Part shown: one piece after another, positions 49,699 to 62,952 of the stretch | How the letters are laid out: each line of letters starts with the position of its first letter | Numbering within the stretch: position 1 is the stretch's first letter | Assembly (NCBI RefSeq): GCF_041296385.1 | Contig: NW_027183517.1 | Span: forward strand, 308,069-372,068 | Origin: Aphelocoma coerulescens | Taxonomy: Eukaryota > Chordata > Aves > Passeriformes > Corvidae | Direction of reading: 5' to 3' | Length of the DNA stretch: 64,000 bases | Notes under the pieces: generated by a model | Seen by the model: the letters and a program-made list of their open reading frames with translations, nothing else | Told to the model about the DNA's origin: nothing | Database searches by the model: none | Translations under genes and position numbers: made by a program

Positions 49699-51154
49699 CA
49701 AGTGGGCAACGGAGCTGCGAGAGTGCATCATGTGACGGCACATCTCTCTGAGAGAGGAGCTTTCGAGCCGCAGCGCGTTGCGCCCGGTTTCAAGGCTACT
49801 TGGAGGAGTGGGGGGTACTTGAAGAACGCCTTCTTTCTGGGCGCGCCCTACTGGGTGTGCTCAAGCTGCATGGACTCGGCAGCACTGGAGGTGTAAGAAC
49901 CTGTTTCTGGCCAGCTTGTGTGCTGGAGTGCAAGGGCTGCGCCTTCCTTTCTGAAGCAGCCCAGAGCATTCTCAGCGGAACCTGCTTGTGAAGCAGCTCT
50001 CGGCTGGACATTTGCGAGTCGCTGCACTGAAGTGCATGAAGCCGGTGCCCAGCTGCTTCGTCCTTCGCCTTCTGGGCTCTGGACAGAACTGAAGCGCAGC
50101 GATGGCTTGGAGCTTTGCCGCTCTTCAGCGCGAACACTGCACGCAGCCACAGGCTGCTGTGCACGGCTTTTCCTCAGCTCGACGTACCGTCATTCTCTTG
50201 CTGTTTCCCAGCGTCGAAAGTGTCCGTGTAGCTCTCGCTCAGCGAAATGCGTCAGGAGAGAAACACTTGCTGGATGAGCCTTTCGCTGGCCAAGACTTTC
50301 AACACAGCACCACCATTCGGGCAAGGAGGAGGAGAAAGGAAGACCATCTTTGCGTCCTGGCCCGTCCTTCTGTGCGAGACGCCTCTCCGCCTCTTCGCTC
50401 CCTGCAAGGCTGTAGTGTGCGCGCCGGCACGCGGAAGCGAGAGGGCAGGTGCAGAGAGCACCGCGATCTGACGGCGCCGTGCAGGCTGGAAAGGAAAGAG
50501 GGCTGCCACTGGAATGTGGTGCAAGTACAGGTTTGCACGCGTCGAGGGTAAGCTCTGGGTGAGCTTGTTGACCTAAAGCTGTTCTCTGTGCCAGACGTAG
50601 CCGAGAATCTTTCCGTTGAGATTCAGGCTACCGCGCAAACAGAATGTGGTGCTACCTAGCGCTGCGAGGGAAAGTGCATAGCCCAGGCGTGTTTCGGCAG
50701 AAGCAGCAGCACGGAGGGTTTCTCTGCCGGCACCGCGGCTCCCTGTGCGAGAAGTAGACGACGGCTCGACTCCGGCAGAATGAAAGCGCGACACGGTACG
50801 AAGAGCGTAAGAATGAAGGCAGAGCACCGAGCTGCCGTGCGCCATCGCGCAGGCTGCAAGAGGAAGCATGCCTGGCCACCGGCTCCTTTGCGGATTCACG
50901 TTAGCACTTGAAAACAGAAAGTTCCACTCGCAGCTACTGGTGCTGCTACCTCTTTCTCTTCCAGCTTTCCCTGGAAAGAACTGTGCCCAGGTTTAGGCTT
51001 CAACGCGCCGAGGTAACAGTGGCAGATGCGGCAGAGAATGGAAATACAGCGTGCAGCGGGCGGTTTCTGGTGCTTTACGGGAGGCAAGGGGAAAGTGCAG
51101 CGCAGCAGTGGCTTTTACTTCTGGAGCCTTTTGCTTTGGTAGCAGCAGCTGCTG
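49699..51154. repeat. Unit 34, short, mosaic
   Basis: Haplotype CACTCCTGTAC with A at offset 1170. Left part like units 28 and 31 (but without 546A), right part like units 27 and 30. It is the mirror combination of unit 33. Confidence 0.97.
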
Positions 51155-52610
51155 CAAGTGGGCAACGGAGCTGCGAGAGTGCATCATGTGACGGCACATC
51201 TCTCTGAGAGAGGAGCTTTCGAGCCGCAGCGCGTTGCGCCCGGTTTCAAGGCTACTTGGAGGAGTGGGGGGTACTTGAAGAACGCCTTCTTTCTGGGCGC
51301 GCCCTACTGGGTGTGCTCAAGCTGCATGGACTCGGCAGCACTGGAGGTGTAAGAACCTGTTTCTGGCCAGCTTGTGTGCTGGAGTGCAAGGGCTGCGCCT
51401 TCCTTTCTGAAGCAGCCCAGAGCATTCTCAGCGGAACCTGCTTGTGAAGCAGCTCTCGGCTGGACATTTGCGAGTCGCTGCACTGAAGTGCATGAAGCCG
51501 GTGCCCAGCTGCTTCGTCCTTCGCCTTCTGGGCTCTGGACAGAACTGAAGCGCAGCGATGGCTTGGAGCTTTGCCGCTCTTCAGCGCGAACACTGCACGC
51601 AGCCACAGGCTGCTGTGCACGGCTTTTCCTCAGCTCGACGTACCGTCATTCTCTTGCTGTTTCCCAGCGTCGAAAGTGTCCGTGTAGCTCTCGCTCAGCG
51701 AAATGCGTCAGGAGAGAAACACTTGCTGGATGAGCCTTTCGCTGGCCAAGACTTTCAACACAGCACCACCATTCGGGCAAGGAGGAGGAGAAAGGAAGAC
51801 CATCTTTGCGTCCTGGCCCGTCCTTCTGTGCGAGACGCCTCTCCGCCTCTTCGCTCCCTGCAAGGCTGTAGTGTGCGCGCCGGCACGCGGAAGCGAGAGG
51901 GCAGGTGCAGAGAGCACCGCGATCTGACGGCGCCGTGCAGGCTGGAAAGGAAAGAGCGCTGCCACTGGAATGTGGTGCAAGTACAGGTTTGCACGCGTCG
52001 AGGGTAAGCTCTGGGTGAGCTTGTTGACCTAAAGCTGTTCTCTGTGCCAGACGTAGCCGAGAATCTTTCCGTTGAGATTCAGGCTACCGCGCAAACAGAA
52101 TGTGGTGCTACCTAGCGCTGCGAGGGAAAGGGCATAGCCCAGGCGTGTTTCGGCAGAAGCAGCAGCACGGAGGGTTTCTCTGCCGGCACCGCGGCTCCCT
52201 GTGCGAGAAGTAGACGACGGCTCGACTCCGGCAGAATGAAAGCGCGACACGGTACGAAGAGCGTAAGAATGAAGGCAGAGCACCGAGCTGCCGTGCGCCA
52301 TCGCGCAGGCTGCAAGAGGAAGCGTGCCTGGCCACCGGCTCCTTTGCGGATTCACGTTAGCACTTGAAAACAGAAAGTTCCACTCGCAGCTACTGGTGCT
52401 GCTACCTCTTTCTCTTCCAGCTTTCCCTGGAAAGAACTGTGCCCAGGTTTAGGCTTCAACGCGCCGAGGTAACAGTGGCAGATGCGGCAGAGAATGGAAA
52501 TACAGCGTGCAGCGGGCGGTTTCTGGTGCTTTACGGGAGGCAAGGGGAAAGTGCAGCGCAGCAGTGGCTTTTACTTCTGGAGCCTTTTGCTTTGGTAGCA
52601 GCAGCTGCTG
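51155..52610. repeat. Unit 35, short
   Basis: Haplotype CACTCCTCGAC, same diagnostic sites as units 5 and 41. Confidence 0.97.
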
Positions 52611-54066
52611 CAAGTGGGCAACGGAGCTGCGAGAGTGCATCATGTGACGGCACATCTCTCTGAGAGAGGAGCTTTCGAGCCGCAGCGCGTTGCGCCCGGT
52701 TTCAAGGCTACTTGGAGGAGTGGGGGGTACTTGAAGAACGCCTTCTTTCTGGGCGCGTCCTTCTGGGTGTGCTCAAGCTGCATGGACTAGGCAGCACTGG
52801 AGGTGTAAGAACCTGTATCTGGCCAGCTTGTGTGCTGGAGTGCAAGGGCTGCGCCTTCCTTTCTGAAGCAGCCCAGAGCATTCTCAGCGGAACCTGCTTG
52901 TGAAGCAGCTCTCGGCTGGACATTTGCGAGTCGCTGCACTGAAGTGCATGAAGCCGGTGCCCAGCTGCTTCGTCCTTCGCCTTCTGGGCTCTGGACAGAA
53001 CTGAAGCGCAGCGATGGCTTGGAGCTTTGCCGCTCTTCAGCGCGAACACTGCACGCAGCCACAGGCTGCTGTGCACGGCTTTTCCTCAGCTCGACGTACC
53101 GTCATTCTCTTGCTGTTTCCCAGCGTCGAAAGTGTCCGTGTAGCTCTCGCTCAGCGAAATGCGTCAGGAGAGAAACACTTGCTGGATGAGCCTTTCGCTG
53201 GCCAAGACTTTCAACACAGCACCACCATTCGGGCAAGGAGGAGGAGAAAGGAAGACCATCTTTGCGTCCTGGCCCGTCCTTCTGTGCGAGACGCCTCTCC
53301 GCCTCTTCGCTCCCTGCAAGGCTGTAGTGTGCGCGCCGGCACGCGGAAGCGAGAGGGCAGGTGCAGAGAGCACCGCGATCTGACGGCGCCGTGCAGGCTG
53401 GAAAGGAAAGAGCGCTGCCACTGGAATGTGGTGCAAGTACAGGTTTGCACGCGTCGAGGGTAAGCTCTGGGTGAGCTTGTTGACCTAAAGCTGTTCTCTG
53501 TGCCAGACGTAGCCGAGAATCTTTCCGTTGAGATTCAGGCTACCGCGCAAACAGAATGTGGTGCTACCTAGCGCTGCGAGGGAAAGGGCATAGCCCAGGC
53601 GTGTTTCGGCAGAAGCAGCAGCACGGAGGGTTTCTCTGCCGGCACCGCGGCTCCCTGTGCGAGAAGTAGACGACGGCTCGACTCCGGCAGAATGAAAGCG
53701 CGACACGGTACGAAGAGCGTAAGAATGAAGGCAGAGCACCGAGCTGCCGTGCGCCATCGCGCAGGCTGCAAGAGGAAGCGTGCCTGGCCACCGGCTCCTT
53801 TGCGGATTCACGTTAGCACTTGAAAACAGAAAGTTCCACTCGCAGCTACTGGTGCTGCTACCTCTTTCTCTTCCAGCTTTCCCTGGAAAGAACTGTGCCC
53901 AGGTTTAGGCTTCAACGCGCCGAGGTAACAGTGGCAGATGCGGCAGAGAATGGAAATACAGCGTGCAGCGGGCGGTTTCTGGTGCTTTACGGGAGGCAAG
54001 GGGAAAGTGCAGCGCAGCAGTGGCTTTTACTTCTGGAGCCTTTTGCTTTGGTAGCAGCAGCTGCTG
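52611..54066. repeat. Unit 36, short, mosaic
   Basis: Haplotype TTAACCTCGAC, unique in the window. The left part resembles the following unit 37 and the part from 490 on resembles the preceding unit 35. Confidence 0.97.
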
Positions 54067-55522
54067 CAAGTGGGCAACGGAGCTGCGAGAGTGCATCATG
54101 TGACGGCACATCTCTCTGAGAGAGGAGCTTTCGAGCCGCAGCGCGTTGCGCCCGGTTTCAAGGCTACTTGGAGGAGTGGGGGGTACTTGAAGAACGCCTT
54201 CTTTCTGGGCGCGTCCTTCTGGGTGTGCTCAAGCTGCATGGACTAGGCAGCACTGGAGGTGTAAGAACCTGTATCTGGCCAGCTTGTGTGCTGGAGTGCA
54301 AGGGCTGCGCCTTCCTTTCTGAAGCAGCCCAGAGCATTCTCAGCGGAACCTGCTTGTGAAGCAGCTCTCGGCTGGACATTTGCGAGTCGCTGCACTGAAG
54401 TGCATGAAGCCGGTGCCCAGCTGCTTCGTCCTTCGCCTTCTGGGCTCTGGACAGAACTGAAGCGCAGCGATGGCTTGGAGCTTTGCCGCTCTTCAGCGCG
54501 AACACTGCACGCAGCCACAGGCTGCTGTGCACGGCTTTTCCTCAGCTCGACGTACAGTCATTGTCTTGCTGTTTCCCAGCGTCGAAAGTGTCCGTGTAGC
54601 TCTCGCTCAGCGAAATGCGTCAGGAGAGAAACACTTGCTGGATGAGCCTTTCGCTGGCCAAGACTTTCAACACAGCACCACCATTCGGGCAAGGAGGAGG
54701 AGAAAGGAAGACCATCTTTGCGTCCTGGCCCGTCCTTCTGTGCGAGACGCCTCTCCGCCTCTTCGCTCCCTGCAAGGCTGTAGTGTGCGCGCCGGCACGC
54801 GGAAGCGAGAGGGCAGGTGCAGAGAGCACCGCGATCTGACGGCGCCGTGCAGGCTGGAAAGGAAAGAGGGCTGCCACTGGAATGTGGTGCAAGTACAGGT
54901 TTGCACGCGTCGAGGGTAAGCTCTGGGTGAGCTTGTTGACCTAAAGCTGTTCTCTGTGCCAGACGTAGCCGAGAATCTTTCCGTTGAGATTCAGGCTACC
55001 GCGCAAACAGAATGTGGTGCTACCTAGCGCTGCGAGGGAAAGGGCATAGCCCAGGCGTGTTTCGGCAGAAGCAGCAGCACGGAGGGTTTCTCTGCCGGCA
55101 CCGCGGCTCCCTGTGCGAGAAGTAGACGACGGCTCGACTCCGGCAGAATGAAAGCGCGACACGGTACGAAGAGCGTAAGAATGAAGGCAGAGCACCGAGC
55201 TGCCGTGCGCCATCGCGCAGGCTGCAAGAGGAAGCGTGCCTGGCCACCGGCTCCTTTGCGGATTCACGTTAGCACTTGAAAACAGAAAGTTCCACTCGCA
55301 GCTACTGGTGCTGCTACCTCTTTCTCTTCCAGCTTTCCCTGGAAAGAACTGTGCCCAGGTTTAGGCTTCAACGCGCCGAGGTAACAGTGGCAGATGCGGC
55401 AGAGAATGGAAATACAGCGTGCAGCGGGCGGTTTCTGGTGCTTTACGGGAGGCAAGGGGAAAGTGCAGCGCAGCAGTGGCTTTTACTTCTGGAGCCTTTT
55501 GCTTTGGTAGCAGCAGCTGCTG
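54067..55522. repeat. Unit 37, short
   Basis: Haplotype TTAAAGTGGAC, the same as unit 42. Confidence 0.97.
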
Positions 55523-56978
55523 CAAGTGGGCAACGGAGCTGCGAGAGTGCATCATGTGACGGCACATCTCTCTGAGAGAGGAGCTTTCGAGCCGCAGCGC
55601 GTTGCGCCCGGTTTCAAGGCTACTTGGAGGAGTGGGGGGTACTTGAAGAACGCCTTCTTTCTGGGCGCGCCCTACTGGGTGTGCTCAAGCTGCATGGACT
55701 CGGCAGCACTGGAGGTGTAAGAACCTGTTTCTGGCCAGCTTGTGTGCTGGAGTGCAAGGGCTGCGCCTTCCTTTCTGAAGCAGCCCAGAGCATTCTCAGC
55801 GGAACCTGCTTGTGAAGCAGCTCTCGGCTGGACATTTGCGAGTCGCTGCACTGAAGTGCATGAAGCCGGTGCCCAGCTGCTTCGTCCTTCGCCTTCTGGG
55901 CTCTGGACAGAACTGAAGCGCAGCGATGGCTTGGAGCTTTGCCGCTCTTCAGCGCGAACACTGCACGCAGCCACAGGCTGCTGTGCACGGCTTTTCCTCA
56001 GCTCGACGTACCGTCATTCTCTTGCTGTTTCCCAGCGTCGAAAGTGTCCGTGTAGCTCTCGCTCAGCGAAATGCGTCAGGAGAGAAACACTTGCTGGATG
56101 AGCCTTTCGCTGGCCAAGACTTTCAACACAGCACCACCATTCGGGCAAGGAGGAGGAGAAAGGAAGACCATCTTTGCGTCCTGGCCCGTCCTTCTGTGCG
56201 AGACGCCTCTCCGCCTCTTCGCTCCCTGCAAGGCTGTAGTGTGCGCGCCGGCACGCGGAAGCGAGAGGGCAGGTGCAGAGAGCACCGCGATCTGACGGCG
56301 CCGTGCAGGCTGGAAAGGAAAGAGGGCTGCCACTGGAATGTGGTGCAAGTACAGGTTTGCACGCGTCGAGGGTAAGCTCTGGGTGAGCTTGTTGACCTAA
56401 AGCTGTTCTCTGTGCCAGACGTAGCCGAGAATCTTTCCGTTGAGATTCAGGCTACCGCGCAAACAGAATGTGGTGCTACCTAGCGCTGCGAGGGAAAGGG
56501 CATAGCCCAGGCGTGTTTCGGCAGAAGCAGCAGCACGGAGGGTTTCTCTGCCGGCACCGCGGCTCCCTGTGCGAGAAGTAGACGACGGCTCGACTCCGGC
56601 AGAATGAAAGCGCGACACGGTACGAAGAGCGTAAGAATGAAGGCAGAGCACCGAGCTGCCGTGCGCCATCGCGCAGGCTGCAAGAGGAAGCGTGCCTGGC
56701 CACCGGCTCCTTTGCGGATTCACGTTAGCACTTGAAAACAGAAAGTTCCACTCGCAGCTACTGGTGCTGCTACCTCTTTCTCTTCCAGCTTTCCCTGGAA
56801 AGAACTGTGCCCAGGTTTAGGCTTCAACGCGCCGAGGTAACAGTGGCAGATGCGGCAGAGAATGGAAATACAGCGTGCAGCGGGCGGTTTCTGGTGCTTT
56901 ACGGGAGGCAAGGGGAAAGTGCAGCGCAGCAGTGGCTTTTACTTCTGGAGCCTTTTGCTTTGGTAGCAGCAGCTGCTG
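55523..56978. repeat. Unit 38, short
   Basis: Haplotype CACTCCTGGAC, not found in any other unit. Confidence 0.97.
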
Positions 56979-58434
56979 CAAGTGGGCAACGGAGCTGCGA
57001 GAGTGCATCATGTGACGGCACATCTCTCTGAGAGAGGAGCTTTCGAGCCGCAGCGCGTTGCGCCCGGTTTCAAGGCTACTTGGAGGAGTGGGGGGTACTT
57101 GAAGAACGCCTTCTTTCTGGGCGCGCCCTACTGGGTGTGCTCAAGCTGCATGGACTAGGCAGCACTGGAGGTGTAAGAACCTGTATCTGGCCAGCTTGTG
57201 TGCTGGAGTGCAAGGGCTGCGCCTTCCTTTCTGAAGCAGCCCAGAGCATTCTCAGCGGAACCTGCTTGTGAAGCAGCTCTCGGCTGGACATTTGCGAGTC
57301 GCTGCACTGAAGTGCATGAAGCCGGTGCCCAGCTGCTTCGTCCTTCGCCTTCTGGGCTCTGGACAGAACTGAAGCGCAGCGATGGCTTGGAGCTTTGCCG
57401 CTCTTCAGCGCGAACACTGCACGCAGCCACAGGCTGCTGTGCACGGCTTTTCCTCAGCTCGACGTACAGTCATTGTCTTGCTGTTTCCCAGCGTCGAAAG
57501 TGTCCGTGTAGCTCTCGCTCAGCGAAATGCGTCAGGAGAGAAACACTTGCTGGATGAGCCTTTCGCTGGCCAAGACTTTCAACACAGCACCACCATTCGG
57601 GCAAGGAGGAGGAGAAAGGAAGACCATCTTTGCGTCCTGGCCCGTCCTTCTGTGCGAGACGCCTCTCCGCCTCTTCGCTCCCTGCAAGGCTGTAGTGTGC
57701 GCGCCGGCACGCGGAAGCGAGAGGGCAGGTGCAGAGAGCACCGCGATCTGACGGCGCCGTGCAGGCTGGAAAGGAAAGAGGGCTGCCACTGGAATGTGGT
57801 GCAAGTACAGGTTTGCACGCGTCGAGGGTAAGCTCTGGGTGAGCTTGTTGACCTAAAGCTGTTCTCTGTGCCAGACGTAGCCGAGAATCTTTCCGTTGAG
57901 ATTCAGGCTACCGCGCAAACAGAATGTGGTGCTACCTAGCGCTGCGAGGGAAAGGGCATAGCCCAGGCGTGTTTCGGCAGAAGCAGCAGCACGGAGGGTT
58001 TCTCTGCCGGCACCGCGGCTCCCTGTGCGAGAAGTAGACGACGGCTCGACTCCGGCAGAATGAAAGCGCGACACGGTACGAAGAGCGTAAGAATGAAGGC
58101 AGAGCACCGAGCTGCCGTGCGCCATCGCGCAGGCTGCAAGAGGAAGCGTGCCTGGCCACCGGCTCCTTTGCGGATTCACGTTAGCACTTGAAAACAGAAA
58201 GTTCCACTCGCAGCTACTGGTGCTGCTACCTCTTTCTCTTCCAGCTTTCCCTGGAAAGAACTGTGCCCAGGTTTAGGCTTCAACGCGCCGAGGTAACAGT
58301 GGCAGATGCGGCAGAGAATGGAAATACAGCGTGCAGCGGGCGGTTTCTGGTGCTTTACGGGAGGCAAGGGGAAAGTGCAGTGCAGCAGTGGCTTTTACTT
58401 CTGGAGCCTTTTGCTTTGGTAGCAGCAGCTGCTG
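56979..58434. repeat. Unit 39, short, mosaic
   Basis: Haplotype CAAAAGTGGAC. The only unit joining CA at 148/152 to A at 179, so the switch lies in about 30 bp. Private C to T in a CpG at 58381. Confidence 0.97.
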
Positions 58435-60040
58435 CAAGTGGGCAACGGAGCTGCGAGAGTGCATCATGTGACGGCACATCTCTCTGAGAGAGGAGCTTTC
58501 GAGCCGCAGCGCGTTGCGCCCGGTTTCAAGGCTACTTGGAGGAGTGGGGGGTACTTGAAGAACGCCTTCTTTCTGGGCGCGTCCTTCTGGGTGTGCTCAA
58601 GCTGCATGGACTCGGCAGCACTGGAGGTGTAAGAACCTGTTTCTGGCCAGCTTGTGTGCTGGAGTGCAAGGGCTGCGCCTTCCTTTCTGAAGCAGCCCAG
58701 AGCATTCTCAGCGGAACCTGCTTGTGAAGCAGCTCTCGGCTGGACATTTGCGAGTCGCTGCACTGAAGTGCATGAAGCCGGTGCCCAGCTGCTTCGTCCT
58801 TCGCTTTCTGGGCTCTGGACAGAACTGAAGCGCAGCGATGGCTTGGAGCTTTGCCGCTCTTCAGCGTGAACACTGCACGCAGCCACAGGCTGGACATTTG
58901 CGAGTCGCTGCACTGAAGTGCATGAAGCCGGTGCCCAGCTGCTTCGTCCTTCGCCTTCTGGGCTCTGGACAGAACTGAAGCGCAGCGATGGCTTGGAGCT
59001 TTGCCGCTCTTCAGCGCGAACACTGCACGCAGCCACAGGCTGCTGTGCACGGCTTTTCCTCAGCTCGACGTACCGTCATTCTCTTGCTGTTTCCCAGCGT
59101 CGAAAGTGTCCGTGTAGCTCTCGCTCAGCGAAATGCGTCAGGAGAGAAACACTTGCTGGATGAGCCTTTCGCTGGCCAAGACTTTCAACACAGCACCACC
59201 ATTCGGGCAAGGAGGAGGAGAAAGGAAGACCATCTTTGCGTCCTGGCCCGTCCTTCTGTGCGAGACGCCTCTCCGCCTCTTCGCTCCCTGCAAGGCTGTA
59301 GTGTGCGCGCCGGCACGCGGAAGCGAGAGGGCAGGTGCAGAGAGCACCGCGATCTGACGGCGCCGTGCAGGCTGGAAAGGAAAGAGGGCTGCCACTGGAA
59401 TGTGGTGCAAGTACAGGTTTGCACGCGTCGAGGGTAAGCTCTGGGTGAGCTTGTTGACCTAAAGCTGTTCTCTGTGCCAGACGTAGCCGAGAATCTTTCC
59501 GTTGAGATTCAGGCTACCGCGCAAACAGAATGTGGTGCTACCTAGCGCTGCGAGGGAAAGGGCATAGCCCAGGCGTGTTTCGGCAGAAGCAGCAGCACGG
59601 AGGGTTTCTCTGCCGGCACCGCGGCTCCCTGTGCGAGAAGTAGACGACGGCTCGACTCCGGCAGAATGAAAGCGCGACACGGTACGAAGAGCGTAAGAAT
59701 GAAGGCAGAGCACCGAGCTGCCGTGCGCCATCGCGCAGGCTGCAAGAGGAAGCGTGCCTGGCCACCGGCTCCTTTGCGGATTCACGTTAGCACTTGAAAA
59801 CAGAAAGTTCCACTCGCAGCTACTGGTGCTGCTACCTCTTTCTCTTCCAGCTTTCCCTGGAAAGAACTGTGCCCAGGTTTAGGCTTCAACGCGCCGAGGT
59901 AACAGTGGCAGATGCGGCAGAGAATGGAAATACAGCGTGCAGCGGGCGGTTTCTGGTGCTTTACGGGAGGCAAGGGGAAAGTGCAGCGCAGCAGTGGCTT
60001 TTACTTCTGGAGCCTTTTGCTTTGGTAGCAGCAGCTGCTG
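58435..60040. repeat. Unit 40, long
   Basis: Haplotype TTCTCCTGGAC with the 150-bp duplication. With unit 4 it is one of two long units with C at offset 179. It stands alone, far from the other long units. Confidence 0.97.
58738..59037. repeat. 150-bp internal tandem duplication, unit 40
   Basis: Same structure and both marks in the first copy, on a unit background (179C) shared only with unit 4 among long units. Confidence 0.96.
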
Positions 60041-61496
60041 CAAGTGGGCAACGGAGCTGCGAGAGTGCATCATGTGACGGCACATCTCTCTGAGAGAGGA
60101 GCTTTCGAGCCGCAGCGCGTTGCGCCCGGTTTCAAGGCTACTTGGAGGAGTGGGGGGTACTTGAAGAACGCCTTCTTTCTGGGCGCGCCCTACTGGGTGT
60201 GCTCAAGCTGCATGGACTCGGCAGCACTGGAGGTGTAAGAACCTGTTTCTGGCCAGCTTGTGTGCTGGAGTGCAAGGGCTGCGCCTTCCTTTCTGAAGCA
60301 GCCCAGAGCATTCTCAGCGGAACCTGCTTGTGAAGCAGCTCTCGGCTGGACATTTGCGAGTCGCTGCACTGAAGTGCATGAAGCCGGTGCCCAGCTGCTT
60401 CGTCCTTCGCCTTCTGGGCTCTGGACAGAACTGAAGCGCAGCGATGGCTTGGAGCTTTGCCGCTCTTCAGCGCGAACACTGCACGCAGCCACAGGCTGCT
60501 GTGCACGGCTTTTCCTCAGCTCGACGTACCGTCATTCTCTTGCTGTTTCCCAGCGTCGAAAGTGTCCGTGTAGCTCTCGCTCAGCGAAATGCGTCAGGAG
60601 AGAAACACTTGCTGGATGAGCCTTTCGCTGGCCAAGACTTTCAACACAGCACCACCATTCGGGCAAGGAGGAGGAGAAAGGAAGACCATCTTTGCGTCCT
60701 GGCCCGTCCTTCTGTGCGAGACGCCTCTCCGCCTCTTCGCTCCCTGCAAGGCTGTAGTGTGCGCGCCGGCACGCGGAAGCGAGAGGGCAGGTGCAGAGAG
60801 CACCGCGATCTGACGGCGCCGTGCAGGCTGGAAAGGAAAGAGCGCTGCCACTGGAATGTGGTGCAAGTACAGGTTTGCACGCGTCGAGGGTAAGCTCTGG
60901 GTGAGCTTGTTGACCTAAAGCTGTTCTCTGTGCCAGACGTAGCCGAGAATCTTTCCGTTGAGATTCAGGCTACCGCGCAAACAGAATGTGGTGCTACCTA
61001 GCGCTGCGAGGGAAAGGGCATAGCCCAGGCGTGTTTCGGCAGAAGCAGCAGCACGGAGGGTTTCTCTGCCGGCACCGCGGCTCCCTGTGCGAGAAGTAGA
61101 CGACGGCTCGACTCCGGCAGAATGAAAGCGCGACACGGTACGAAGAGCGTAAGAATGAAGGCAGAGCACCGAGCTGCCGTGCGCCATCGCGCAGGCTGCA
61201 AGAGGAAGCGTGCCTGGCCACCGGCTCCTTTGCGGATTCACGTTAGCACTTGAAAACAGAAAGTTCCACTCGCAGCTACTGGTGCTGCTACCTCTTTCTC
61301 TTCCAGCTTTCCCTGGAAAGAACTGTGCCCAGGTTTAGGCTTCAACGCGCCGAGGTAACAGTGGCAGATGCGGCAGAGAATGGAAATACAGCGTGCAGCG
61401 GGCGGTTTCTGGTGCTTTACGGGAGGCAAGGGGAAAGTGCAGCGCAGCAGTGGCTTTTACTTCTGGAGCCTTTTGCTTTGGTAGCAGCAGCTGCTG
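60041..61496. repeat. Unit 41, short
   Basis: Haplotype CACTCCTCGAC, same diagnostic sites as units 5 and 35. Confidence 0.97.
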
Positions 61497-62952
61497 CAAG
61501 TGGGCAACGGAGCTGCGAGAGTGCATCATGTGACGGCACATCTCTCTGAGAGAGGAGCTTTCGAGCCGCAGCGCGTTGCGCCCGGTTTCAAGGCTACTTG
61601 GAGGAGTGGGGGGTACTTGAAGAACGCCTTCTTTCTGGGCGCGTCCTTCTGGGTGTGCTCAAGCTGCATGGACTAGGCAGCACTGGAGGTGTAAGAACCT
61701 GTATCTGGCCAGCTTGTGTGCTGGAGTGCAAGGGCTGCGCCTTCCTTTCTGAAGCAGCCCAGAGCATTCTCAGCGGAACCTGCTTGTGAAGCAGCTCTCG
61801 GCTGGACATTTGCGAGTCGCTGCACTGAAGTGCATGAAGCCGGTGCCCAGCTGCTTCGTCCTTCGCCTTCTGGGCTCTGGACAGAACTGAAGCGCAGCGA
61901 TGGCTTGGAGCTTTGCCGCTCTTCAGCGCGAACACTGCACGCAGCCACAGGCTGCTGTGCACGGCTTTTCCTCAGCTCGACGTACAGTCATTGTCTTGCT
62001 GTTTCCCAGCGTCGAAAGTGTCCGTGTAGCTCTCGCTCAGCGAAATGCGTCAGGAGAGAAACACTTGCTGGATGAGCCTTTCGCTGGCCAAGACTTTCAA
62101 CACAGCACCACCATTCGGGCAAGGAGGAGGAGAAAGGAAGACCATCTTTGCGTCCTGGCCCGTCCTTCTGTGCGAGACGCCTCTCCGCCTCTTCGCTCCC
62201 TGCAAGGCTGTAGTGTGCGCGCCGGCACGCGGAAGCGAGAGGGCAGGTGCAGAGAGCACCGCGATCTGACGGCGCCGTGCAGGCTGGAAAGGAAAGAGGG
62301 CTGCCACTGGAATGTGGTGCAAGTACAGGTTTGCACGCGTCGAGGGTAAGCTCTGGGTGAGCTTGTTGACCTAAAGCTGTTCTCTGTGCCAGACGTAGCC
62401 GAGAATCTTTCCGTTGAGATTCAGGCTACCGCGCAAACAGAATGTGGTGCTACCTAGCGCTGCGAGGGAAAGGGCATAGCCCAGGCGTGTTTCGGCAGAA
62501 GCAGCAGCACGGAGGGTTTCTCTGCCGGCACCGCGGCTCCCTGTGCGAGAAGTAGACGACGGCTCGACTCCGGCAGAATGAAAGCGCGACACGGTACGAA
62601 GAGCGTAAGAATGAAGGCAGAGCACCGAGCTGCCGTGCGCCATCGCGCAGGCTGCAAGAGGAAGCGTGCCTGGCCACCGGCTCCTTTGCGGATTCACGTT
62701 AGCACTTGAAAACAGAAAGTTCCACTCGCAGCTACTGGTGCTGCTACCTCTTTCTCTTCCAGCTTTCCCTGGAAAGAACTGTGCCCAGGTTTAGGCTTCA
62801 ACGCGCCGAGGTAACAGTGGCAGATGCGGCAGAGAATGGAAATACAGCGTGCAGCGGGCGGTTTCTGGTGCTTTACGGGAGGCAAGGGGAAAGTGCAGCG
62901 CAGCAGTGGCTTTTACTTCTGGAGCCTTTTGCTTTGGTAGCAGCAGCTGCTG
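61497..62952. repeat. Unit 42, short
   Basis: Haplotype TTAAAGTGGAC, same diagnostic sites as unit 37. Confidence 0.97.
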
